From contig BTRK01000004.1 in NCBI GenBank assembly GCA_036245805.1, positions 24,938,619 to 25,002,618 of the forward strand: 64,000 nucleotides of DNA, given 5' to 3'. Origin of the DNA: Pristionchus mayeri. Taxonomy: Eukaryota > Nematoda > Chromadorea > Rhabditida > Neodiplogasteridae. Position 1 is the first letter of the stretch, and the number at the start of each line of letters is the position of its first letter. The notes under the pieces are model-generated. The model saw only the letters and a program-made list of their open reading frames with translations, searched no databases and was not told the DNA's origin. Made by a program: the position numbers and the translations under genes. Shown piece after piece: positions 1 to 12,100 of this stretch.

Positions 1-57
1 AAAAAGATTTCCAAGTAAAGCATTATTCTTAGAAATACTTGAGAAAAAATGCAAAAA

Positions 58-173
58 TCAATATTCCTCCATTGCAGTCGATATAACGGGCACGCTTCCA
101 AACAACGAAGAAAAATTTTCGACTGCATCGATCGTGGGAAGAAGGTATCGAACGACATTTGTCCTCTCTTCCT
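58..173 (-). CDS. Terminal exon of the minus-strand gene
   Basis: Reads EEERTNVVRYLLPTIDAVEN, then FSSLFGSVPVISTAMEEY and TGA at 58-60. The acceptor is an ACTGCAG at 174-180. The upstream intron is only 42 nt, a multiple of three and stop-free, so read-through of 174-215 would also keep the frame; the G-rich insert it would add makes splicing the better reading. Confidence 0.62.
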
Positions 174-3100
174 CTGCAGTACCACATTTGCACCCCCCCC
201 CCTCCCATTCCCTACCATCGAATGGATTGGCCATCCTCAGTTCCTTCAGTTCTCTCTCCTCTGTCCTAATACACTTCGCAGTTTCCAGTACTGATATCAA
301 CTCGCTCACACATACTGGCTGAAGGACAAACTCGAAGCGGAATCTGCAGTGGTATCGGAATAGCAGTGGAGGGGGGGATGGAGGGGGTCACCTGAGTGCT
401 TCCTGAGTGATGGCTGGCTGGGCGACAATGGCGACAAGGACAGACTCTGCCATCCATCTGAGAGTGGAGAGACAGACTGATCCATCGGGGAGAATCCATG
501 GACGAGCCACGCTACGGAGACCTCCCACTTCACTGCAATCAACCGACTGCCTTCCCTCGCCCCTCCTCCCAACCCCTCCCCCCCCCTTACATCGTCCACT
601 CGAAGACGTGTCGCATCAGAATGATTCTCTTCTCGTCGATTCCTCCTTCGAAGATGAATGACTTCTTCTTCATTTCATCCAGAGTCCTTCAATGTATCCA
701 GTTATCACCATGAATTCCCTCGTCAAATAGTATGCTTATTCAGAATAAACACTAAATCACTTGTGTATCATTTCTTCCTTCAATCCGGTCTTCTCTTTAA
801 TTTTTTCTTCACTGATTCCATTGAAATCTGCATCATTCAGACAATCGTAGATTATTCGCATCCTTTGCGCCTCCAATGAATCTTCTTTTAATGCCTATTC
901 ACTAGGGATCGTCAAATGGATACGGATTACACGGCAATTTTTCCATCGACATAGTGAAAAACGGTCACCCCTGTGGTAGGGGTACTGTAAAATTCATTTT
1001 CACTGCCCATGATGGTTTCCTGCGGTACTTTATTTTTTTGAAAATCTTGCCTGACAATCTTTTCTTGTGAGAGTCTGTAGCTTTTTCTATCGTTTATTTC
1101 AAAGTACTTTACTAGAGCTATATTTTTCGGTATTTTTATTGATTCGCGTGAATGTGCAATGTTTACGAACCAAGCACACCACGACATTTATAGCCGTGAA
1201 ATACAGAACCGTAAATAAGGGGTGTAAACCGTGCCGTTAAGCATACAAAAAAAACCGCACTTTGTTGATAAGAAGGGACCATGACTTTCAACGGGATATC
1301 GAGAAATAAATTACCGTTTCATTATCCATTTAGACGCGTCGCGCGCGGTAAAATGGATAATCGAAACAAAAAACTATCAGAAAAAAAGAAAAAAAATGGA
1401 TATTCCATATCTCTTTACAATTAGTGCATCGTGTCCGTTTAGATTATCCATTTGATACTGGATATTCCAAACCGCATGCTTTTGATAATGGATCAACATA
1501 ATATATCAGGTTGTTGCATAAGTCTTGTCCGATTTTATCATTTACAAATTCCGTCTTCTACAGACATTCATGTGAGCTTTGGAAGCAAGTATCTTTTGTG
1601 ATATATAGAGGATGTTATACACTTTCTAGCGCACTATACTGTATCCCTGTCATTTCAATAGTATGGACACGAAATTAGATGAAAGTAGTGCAGTTGAACG
1701 TTGTCGTTTCGTATTTCTCCAGTCCCCTATTTCCTTAGGAACATACAAAGTGCCAAACTCATAGCATTGTCGTAGAGTGTGATGAATGTACATCACACCG
1801 AACCACTAATGGTAACCAGTGCTTGAAAGGCATGGCTAAAAATTTAAGAAAATCTGGAAATGCGCTCAGATAGTTCTTTGCCAACCGATGTGAACCCATG
1901 CCATTTTCGTGCCGTACGATTTTTGTTTTTAAAAGTGATCAATATGTGTTCTTAATACCCCTGTTCAAGTATAGTATTGAATCTAGTTTCATTCGACGTG
2001 ATTATTCTTCCAGAAAATAGTGGTGAAAATTTGAATAACGAATTTTTGCACATTTTTCTAGTTTATGTCTCTCGCACAACTAGAATGTATGGCCTATCGT
2101 GGTAATCTGAACCAGCAACCCATATTCTACAATCATTTTTGTGAAAACTTTTTGAAAATCATTCATCGCTGAATGGAGATTTAATTTTCAAAGTATCTGA
2201 AAATCACGATTTTTTTTTAAAATTTGTCCGAAATTTCGTTTTCGTAATTTTTCAGTTTTCTGATATAGACGAGCAACTACTCTCGAATTTTATTGGTATT
2301 TGTATAGCCCCTTTAGCGATGGTTAAAACCGACTTCCACTGAATTCAGTATCTCTTGTACTGGAAACAGTGCAATTCATTAACTGGACAGCATTTCAATG
2401 TATGCATTCACATTCACTGGATTCTCATGTTGAATGCGCTGAATAAGGAAGCTCATTCAACCCAGTTTTAGAAAGTTTATTATATATACTTCTAATTTAG
2501 ATGGGTGAGGATGTATCGCAATCTGTTCCCGTCAACTAGCACCGTGTCAAAGAAAACAGTGCGAAGATATGCGATAGACTGAACAGTTCAAGCTTCGTTT
2601 TCTCGTAATGCAGACATGTATGAATTAGATAAATCTGATTGTTAGAATGTACAAGCATATGTCTCTGTTATGCCATGAGGCCACATAATGGCAAAAACAT
2701 ACAAGTAAGATCGACAAAATAACTTAGAGGCTTCCAAATCGGACAGGACTTATGCAACAACCTAATAAGAGCCCGTTCGCGTAAGGGTCAAACAAACCTT
2801 GGCACACCGAGTTTTCGAAAACTATGGAAAAGGGGTTCTCGAGGGTGCTGATCATCGTGGTCAATTTCATTTTGCTTCATATCGACCGGGTAAGCCGGGC
2901 TGCATGTAGGCTGACCCTACACTTCTATTCATAACTCAGCAACCGATTGATGAAATGACATAAAATTTATATAGGTGATAGCTAGTGCCTCTACGAAGCC
3001 GCTGTTATCAAAATACCACATGCCTTTTCATGACAACATCATGATTTCGAGGATATCGAATATAAGGCAAAAGTTAAAACCACGAACTACATGCTAAGAT

Positions 3101-6100
3101 GCGCCTTGTTCTGGGGATCATTTTTCGTACACTATGTTGGGTATACAAGTTCATCCTTTTTTCGCTACAAGTCTATTTATGATTCATTCATCAATTCTTT
3201 GCCACCAACTCAGTGGGTTAGAGTAAAAAATTACGATAAATTTAATTATCTGTCTCGTTCGAGAGAGGCAGAACAAAGGAATGAGATCCATTCCTCACTC
3301 TCACCCACTGAATTGGCGGCAAAGAGCTGGTAAATGCATTATATATCGACTTGAAGCGAAAAAAGGACGAACTTGTATACCCAATATAGTATACAAAAAA
3401 TGATCCCCAGAACAAGGCGCATCTTAGCATGTACAGTCGCGCCCATAAGTCACCGGACACTTTTGGAATGGGTTTGAACTTTTTGCTCAGGAAATATATC
3501 ATTCTGAGGCTAGGACGTTATGTACCGAATTCATCGGAGATTTTTCTTTTTGATATTGGGGTATGATGCAATAGCCTAGTCATTGCGTAGTGATGACGCA
3601 ATTAAAATGTACTTTTTCAAAACGGCATTATTCTTACATGGATTTTTTCCTGCAGGCCAAACTTTCTGAGGTTGGAGTCATGCCCGAGTACTAACCAGAA
3701 AAAAAATTTGAGGTTGCTGCGCGACCGCACATTTGCAGCAGCCTTGCTGAAAAATCGACGTCGATAATTCAGATCTCGGCTCCTAGTCAAGCTAGAGACT
3801 CGTTCAAGGCATCAAATTGATCGCCATCATGAGTGCAGGTGATCCTGAGAATATGAAAACAATATTTCGAAATTTGCCCTTAGGGCATGAAAAAATCTCT
3901 TTTTTGCATGGTCATTTTTTGGACATACATAACTGTGTGGACAAGGTAGATAAAAATCTGGTATTTGCATAGGAATGTGCGAAATGTATCGAAGGACTGA
4001 TTCCCAACTTTTTAGAGCGATTGGATATCTTTTCTGTCCGCGACGTGCGTTTTTCAGAGGGATACTAGGGTCGGGAAACACCCTGTTTACCACTATGGGC
4101 GAGAGAGTACAGACGACGAGAGTGCGTAAACAGGGTGTTTCCCGACCGTAGTATCCCTCCGAAAAACGCACGCCGCGGACAGAAAAGAGATCCAATCGCT
4201 CTAAAAAGTTGGGAATCAGTCCTTCAATACATTTTGCACATTCCTACGCAAAAACCAGATTTTTACCTACCTCGTCCACAAATTTATGTATGTCCAAAAA
4301 ATGACCATGCAAAAAAGAGATTTTTTCATGCCCTAAGGGCAAATTTCGAAATATTGTTTTCATATTCTCAGGATCACCTGCACTCATGATGGCGATCAAT
4401 TTGATGCCTTGAACGAGTCTCTAGCTTGACTAGGAGCCGAGATCTGAATTATCGACGTCGATTTTTCAGCAAGGCTGCTGCAAATGTGCGGTCGCGCAGC
4501 AACCTCTAATTTTTTTTCTGGTTAGTACTCGGGCATGACTCCAACCTCAGAAAGTTTGGCCTGCAGGAAAAAATCCATGTAAGAATAATGCCGTTTTGAA
4601 AAAGTACATTTTAATTGCGTCATCACTACGCAATGACTAGGCTATTGCATCATACCCCAATATCAAAAAGAAAAATCTCCGATGAATTCGGTACATAACG
4701 TCCTAGCCTCAGAATGATATATTTCCTGAGCAAAAAGTTCAAACCCATTCCAAAAGTGTCCGGTGACTTATGGGCGCGACTGTAGTTTGTGATTTTAGCT
4801 TTTGCCTTATTTTCGAGATCCTCGAAATCATGATGTTGTAATGAAAAAGCATGTGGTATTTTGATAACAGCGGCTTCGTAGAGGCACTAGCTATCACCTG
4901 CCCAAATTTCAAGTCATTTCATCAATCGGCTGCTGAGTTACGAGAAAAAGTCAAAGTGCAGCCTACATGCAGCATGGCTTAACCGGTCGAGATGGAAAAA
5001 AATGAAGTTGCCCACGATGATCAGCACCCTTAATTACCCGTTTAGGCAAATTTTCGAAAAATCGGTGTGCCAGACCCTCCAGCACTGTTCGATTCTTACG
5101 CGAACGAGCTCATAATGTGCCTACTACCCCTCTCCCCCTCCTGAATGGACTGACCTCATTGGCACTCACTCCATCCACTACATCATCAATAGTGGGGATG
5201 GTTTGTGGGAGAGGGAAGGCTCTTCTCATTCCTCTCTCAATCGATTCGAGAGACGGTATCTCCTCTCCCATCACTCCATCCTCCTCATCCGTTCCTCCTC
5301 CCAATGCCACTTCTATCCTTTCCAATTCGAGATTCGTCCCTCCAATCTCTTCTTATATCTTCTCTTCTCTCAATTCCTCACCCTCTAGATATCTGATCTG
5401 CTTCGTCACATTCGATTGTTGTTCAGTCTCTACATCTCCAGAGTCGAAGTTGATGAGTATGGCATCGTCGACGGAGAGAAGAATCTCCTTCTGCACACTT
5501 CCATATTGTCTAGTGTATCTCCCATGGATGGAGTAATGAGAGGTATCTCCCTTCCCTTACCTTTCCATGGAATGCTCCCAGACTGGCCATGATAACTCCC
5601 ACATGGTCATCATTCATATTCGTTATCTCCTCCTAAAGTGACACTCACTGTAGCATAACGTATATCACGCCGTTCACGAGAAAATCGAGTTAGAATCGAT
5701 ATTCTTGGAAATGGAGGGGATCTCGTGAAATGAGTTCTCATCAGTTTTGGGCTTCCTGAGGTATGCCTGGCTTAACCCCAAAGTGCCATTATGCGAACTT
5801 CACTTTGAGGCTCCATGCACATGGTCGAATCTCGGTAGAATTCACTTTGAGAGCGCATATCGAGATTACTGTAAGAGATAGAGCAAAATTTACATCTTAC
5901 TTAGGGACCGCAGAGCATGGTCATTTAAGATTTTCAAGTGATAGTACGCGGGAAACGTCGACTAGCTCACCCAAATTCTATTCAGTTTGCGATTGTAATT
6001 CTTTTCTAAACTTTCAAAAATTTTTCGGTTGTTTTTAATAAAATCATTTTTTTTTGTTTGACCTATGAGCTCTCCCGCTCTCACTTAGCCCCTTGTACAA

Positions 6101-9100
6101 TTTTGACCTCTTGTGACACTCATATATTGAACTCCATAGCCATTTAGCAAAAGTCGGTTAAATTTTGCCCTACTTCGATCGATATCTCGTTTCCGTCCAT
6201 TGTCTCATGCTAAAATCATACGTCATTACATTTTAGGGACTCTAATGCGTAATCTTTCGCGCTGCTCGTCTATGAGACAATTGATGGAATGAAGTTATAT
6301 CGATTTTTAGACCTGAAACATGCGACTTTTTTGGAGTTACCTTTTTTGGCCCCTATTTAATTAATTCTCTCCATGTCTATGATTCCCAGAACGACATTTC
6401 TATCAGTACGAGAACATATTTTCATATAATTTTAATTTTAAAATGGTGAAAAATACAAAAATGTGAAGATAAAAAGTCAGTTGCTGATTAGGTCCATGAT
6501 GGCAGGTGGAGGGGTACGGTACCTCGGCGTTAATTTTGTAAATTCGCATAATTAAGTTATTTCGCAAATTTTTTTAATTTTTTGTTGTCGAACTCGTATC
6601 GGCAGCTCATAAACCATCGAATTCTGTGCGGCTTTTTATTTTAGAAGCATTTTGAAGAAACCCGCCTGCGCTCCCTACTCTTACTGACCCCCACTCATTT
6701 TTCGAGCTCTATCGATCAGTCAACTTCACATCCTCCAAATGTTAGTTTGAACGATGCTACAGTTCAGGTTAATTCTCGAAAGTGTAGGCAAAGGCGCAGC
6801 TGAATTTTTCAGAGTGTGTGCAGTTTATCGTGAGCTATCGAATGAGTGGTTTGCGATGAATATAGCGGGGGGAGAACAATAGTTAATCCCTTTAAGGTTT
6901 CCCGAATGATTTTCCTTCATAAGACAATGCATTCAGACCGCTCTCATCGCCCTCCAAGAATGATCCTTCTCTCGCATCACTTTCCTGTTGAAAAATGACT
7001 TCAAATGATCCCTTAAAGTAAACAGAGCTTAACTATTGTTCTCCCCCCGCTATATTCATCGCAAACCACTCATTCGATAGCTCACGATAAACTGCACACA
7101 CTCTGAAAAATTCAGCTGCGCCTTTGCCTACACTTTCGAGAAGATTAGTCTGAACTGTAGCATCATTCAAACTAACATTTGGAGGATGTGATGTTGACAG
7201 ATTTCTGATTTCGTCACGGATTGGCATTTCTCCGTACGACTAGGAAATACCGTATCCAAGTCCTTCCCTGTTCTGTCCGGTGTTGCTCAAGGTTCTGTGC
7301 TAGGGCCCATTCTATTCTCTCTCTACATTTCTGATATAACATATGTCCTTGCTCCTTTCCCGGGTGTGCGTGTAAAAGCGTACGCTGATGATATTAAGAT
7401 TTATGTTTCCTACTCCAATAAAAATAAAGCCTTTTGCACTACCCAATTACAGTATGCCTTAGATGCCATATATTCATGGACTGTAGCCAATCAATTATCT
7501 CTCTCGGAATCTAAATGCACCCATCTCCACATAGGTTTTTCTCCTGCTCCTCAATATCTCATTAATAATGTTATCCTCGAGCAAGTCCCCCAACAACGTG
7601 ATCTCGGCGTCCAAGTACTGCTCACCCTTAATAACTCTGCCAGTATTGATGATCGTGTTCAGAAAGCCACCACTGTCATGCATATTATGCTTCGTGCTGT
7701 AACCGTCAATAATCCCACTATCCTTATCAAATGCTTCATCACATATGTTCTCCCTCACATTGAATTCGCTTGCCCCTTCTGGAACCCTCACATTAAGAAA
7801 CAGAGTCAGAAGCTTGAGAAAATCCAAGAGAAATTCACTCGCATTCTATACTATCGATGCTTTCCATCTCCTTCATATCCTCTTGGTCTACCATCCTATT
7901 CTTAACGTCTCTTTCCTTTTGTCTTCAAGCGCTTTTTGAGAGGAGAGTCACTTATGATCTGGTCCTGGCCCGTAGAATTATGCACGGTGACACCATACTC
8001 GACAGAAGTAATTTTTTTCTGTTTGCTCCCCTCAGAGAAAGGACCAATAATTTTGGAATCCACATCGAGAAAACTAAATCTACACCTCGATACCACTGTT
8101 TCTCTCGTAGAGTTGCTAGAATTTTGAATGCCCTTCCCTCTCATGTATTGTCATCACCTTGTATTAATGTTTATAAAAAGAGATTAAGAGCCCTAGACTT
8201 TGATTTCAGTAAATATATTTTCCAATAATATCCTCTTCCTCCCACCACTATTTCCCATTAGCGTTTTTCTCTTCACCTACCCTCATCCTCGCCCCTCTCC
8301 ATAGAGATCTTCTGACACTGGTTCTCGGAGCAGAGACTACCTGGTCTGCCCGAGTGCCTCCTCCTCGGTATCCCTCCCATCAGACCAGACGAAGACAGAT
8401 GAGACCAGTCGATTAGATCTTCACTTTTTTATTGCACCCCCGCCCCCACAACTATTGCCCTTCCTCCTCAGTGCGAGGAGAGTCATACTGTACCATATCA
8501 CATAATTATTCGTCTCTCGTTGCGCCGTAGAGCGTAGATAAAAAATATATATCACGCGTATCATGAGTCAGTGGGTGAAAACACCATCACCAGGGAACAA
8601 TTTTCGAATTTTATTTTTTGTTTTGCTTCATATTACGGTGGTAGGATACTCTAGATCCAACTTCTCGAAAAATCTGGGCCACAGGTCCCAGTGCCGGCTT
8701 TTAGGAATTTTCCGGTTTTGCATCCGGCCCTACTGTATTTCAGCTCTCAGATGAGCTACAGATGTGGCAAAGATCTCAAAATGTGCGGAAAAATATTATA
8801 AGAAACTTTTATGTTTCGACTTAAGAGATATAACTAGGGACCGCGGAGGCCCGTCCTTTCTGCCGTCCATCACATACCCACACCACGATTAATGGTGCGC
8901 CTAGATACTGTACCATTTGTATTCTGTGTCGTGATGTGATAAATTTTTTTCAACTTTTTCTTTATCGATTTTGCACTATTTTAATATTTTCTAGGTAATT
9001 TTTACCGTCATATAGCTAGAGAAACCCTTTATAAACGGATTTGCGACTGGTTGGCCGGTTCTGGTTTAGGGAGAACGTAATTATCGGGCAAAACCGTTTG

Positions 9101-12100
9101 ATACAATTTCCAGTAATTGTTTCTTCCCTTGTTTTCTCAAACTATTTGCGTGCCACCTCCATTTTCTTGTGCCCTGTGCATGAATAAAACATTCCTTTAC
9201 CTATTCCACACATGGGTCATGCCCCATTTTCGTTCGGACGACTACTTCTTGGCCAAAAACCGGCCCGAATCTGACATTTTTCGAGCACCTCCCATTTCTT
9301 CCCCCGTTTTCTCATTATTTTTGAGTGCCCCCTTTATTTTCTAGAGTCCAGTACATGCAACAAACCTTCCTTTACCTATTCCACACACGCGTCATGCCCC
9401 ATTTTCGTTCGGACGGCTACTTCTTTGCCCAAGTACTTCACCTGTCCTTATTTGATCCACTTCGTTTTCCGGTCAACTATAAGTTCAGAAGCTGGCACTA
9501 CTCACTTAAAGCAGTTCACACATGAATAATACAAAAATACAAATAGTAAAAATATACAAATCAATAAAAACACAAAATAATGCGAAAACCCTGACTCGTG
9601 ATGCGCTCCAACTCTAATCATCATACGGTAGTCTAGTGACCCAAGGGGAAATTTTAAAAGTGACTGAATTTGTTAAAATTATTTTTTTTAAATTTTGTTT
9701 TCATTTCTAAACGTTTCGCCATGGCCAATTGTGTAGGTTCGTAGTGCGTAAACATTTTTATGAAACCTCTTTAAAAGGGCAGCCGCGGTCCCTAGATATA
9801 ACCAAAGATAAAAAATGTACGCGCAAAAAACCGGATTTTGAAATATATAATAAATCGCAGCATTTTTGGGAGTATGCGTTTCAAGATTTTTTATTGCAGA
9901 ACAAGAAAGCTTGAGTCCACATACGTATAAGAAAAATATAGGAATGGTAACTTGAGGGTGGATTACGTTCACAGTAACCCGACGAATGTGGGCATGTGGG
10001 AGTTCAGCAAGTGTAACTTGTCAATATCTTCCAGTCTTCAAAGAAATCGAATCCATTAAAACGGATTTTTCACATTTCATGACAAGTGGAGTTTGATGGC
10101 GTAAAGAACTCCATAGCCTAGCTCATTCTGAAAAATCGATTTTTTCCACCTCTTGATTTAGCAATTTTGCGCCGTGATAAGTCCATTTATTCAAACCTGA
10201 TCTTGTAGAATTACTGCGAAATTTACAGTGGGTGGTGCCATTAGTAAAATATGCACTCTTAGCGGTCAGCCTGCCAACATATGCTTGAGATATTTTTCCA
10301 CGAAAACGTCAGATCAGGGATGTCGAACTTGCACATGTCTCGATTTTGAAAGGTACATTGTCAGTATTGAACAGATTTGTGTTCGAAAAAAAATATTAGG
10401 CGGAATTAAGTGAGAAAATACTAAAACGAATGTATTTCTAAGTGAATAAACAAAATAGATATTTTCGAATTTGAGATTTTTCGAATTTTCAAAGCACAGT
10501 AGAATTAGTAAATTTTTATTCTAACTTATTTCCGCCTAATAATTTTTTTCGAACACAAATCTGTTCAATACTGACAATGTACCTTTCAAAATTGAGAGAT
10601 GTGCAAGTTCGACATCACTGAACTGACGTTTTCGTGGAAAAATATCTCAAGCATATGTTGGTAGGCTGATCGCTAGGAGGGAGTATTTTACTAATGACAG
10701 TACCCACTGTAAAGTTCACAGTAATTCTACGAGATCAGGTTTGAATAAATGGACTTATCACGGCGCAAAATTGCTAAATCAAGAGGTGGAAAAAATCGAT
10801 TTTTCAGAATGAGCTAGGCTATAGAGTTCTTTACGCCATCAAACTCCACTTGTCATGAAATGTGAAAAATTTTCCGTTTTAATGGATTCGATTTCTTTAA
10901 AGACTGGAAGATACTGACAAGTTACACTTGCTGAACTCCCACATGCCCACATTCATCGGGTTACTGTGAACGTAATCCACCCTCAAGTTACCATTCCTAT
11001 ATTTTTCTTATACGTATGTGGACTCAAGCTTTCTTGTTCTGCAATAAAAAATCTTGAAACGCATACTCCCAAAAATGCTGCGATTTATTATATATTTCAA
11101 AATCAGGTTTTTTGCGCGTACATTTTTTATCTTTGGTTATATCTCTTAAGTCGAAACATAAAAGTTTCTTATAATATTTTTCCGCACATTTTGAGATCTT
11201 TGCCACATCTGTAGCTCATCTGAGAGCTGAAATACAGTAGGGCCGGATGCAACACCGGAAAATTCCTAAAAGCCGGCACTGGGACCTGTGGCCCAGATTT
11301 TTCGAGAAGTTGGATCTAGAGTATCCTACCACCGTAATATGAAGCAAAAGAAAAAATAAAATTCGAAAATTGTTCCTGCACACCTCCACTGACTCGTGAT
11401 AGCTGTGATATATAGATCGATAGAGCTCGAAAAAAATGAGTGGGGTCACTCAAAGGTAAATTTTGCTCTATCTTTTACAGTAATCTCGATATGCGCTCTC
11501 AAAGTGAATGCTACCGAGATTCGACCAGGTGCATGGAGCCTCAAAGTGAAGTTCGCACAATGACACTTTGGGGTTAAGTCAGGCATACCTCAGGAAGCCC
11601 AAAACTGATGAGAACCCATTTAACGATATGCTATCCATTCTCTGGCTCAGCTCGATTCTCTCGTGAGAGGCGTGATATTTCCGAAACTTACTGAATTTAT
11701 CCGTTCTAATTGCTGGAATGTCAAATCGATAATGTCTGGATGAAATCGATGAGAAAAGAATGTTCGGAAGCTGAAACATTTCTCCATCGTTGAATATCGA
11801 TCATGATTTTAAAATCTTACTAGTAGGAGAGGGTTGCATTGCTTTTGTGATTGAATTTAGCAGAAAGAGGATCTGTTGATCTCACACGAGACACTAAGCC
11901 ATCGGAACGGAAGATCTTAAAGATAGGAAATATGGAGGAAGGGGGAGCAGATATGCGTCTCCCCTTACATGGAGAGATTGATGGAGGACATTGGCTGAGA
12001 TTTGCTCCAACATCTTCTCGCTGTGATCAGGCGATGCCGATTGAATCAGAGTCCCCTACAATCACAGCAGCTCTTTCATTCTCCACTCAACTAATCCGAG

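Larger units (their letters stand above)
2768..5112. mobile_element. Foldback element (TGAGCTCGTTCG termini), hosting two nested foldbacks
   Basis: Arms 2768-3087 and 4785-5112 are inverted copies over about 320 bp (shared GGTGCTGATCATCGTGG; TGATAGCTAGTGCCTCTACG). TA flanks at 2766-2767 and 5113-5114. With the two inner elements removed, the centre is GAAC-TA-GTTT, an exact dyad. The left TA is shared with the neighbouring mariner-like element. Confidence 0.8.
5665..11675. mobile_element. TCACGCC foldback, copy 1, swollen by four later insertions
   Basis: Ends TCACGCCGTTCACGAGA (left) and the inverse of TCACGCCTCTCACGAGA (right), TA at 5663-5664 and 11676-11677. Left arm pieces 5665-5901, 6686-6895; right arm pieces 7030-7205, 11411-11675. 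Insertions: hAT-like 5902-6677, LINE from ~7206, and foldback 8552-11408 (itself carrying 8835-9794). It lies in the intron 5633-11691; removing it with one TA leaves 46 nt. Confidence 0.8.

Noticed and set aside
3827..4389. Open frames of ~85-120 codons shared by arms of the CAGT foldbacks (also near 16041-16583 and 38533-39061)
   Set aside because: The same peptide occurs as mirror images in both arms and frames differ between copies; nucleotide conservation of the core explains it.
5117..5536. 139-codon + strand frame
   Set aside because: Antisense shadow of the spliced minus-strand exons 5170-5339 and 5382-5490; Ser/Pro/Thr-rich as expected of such a shadow.
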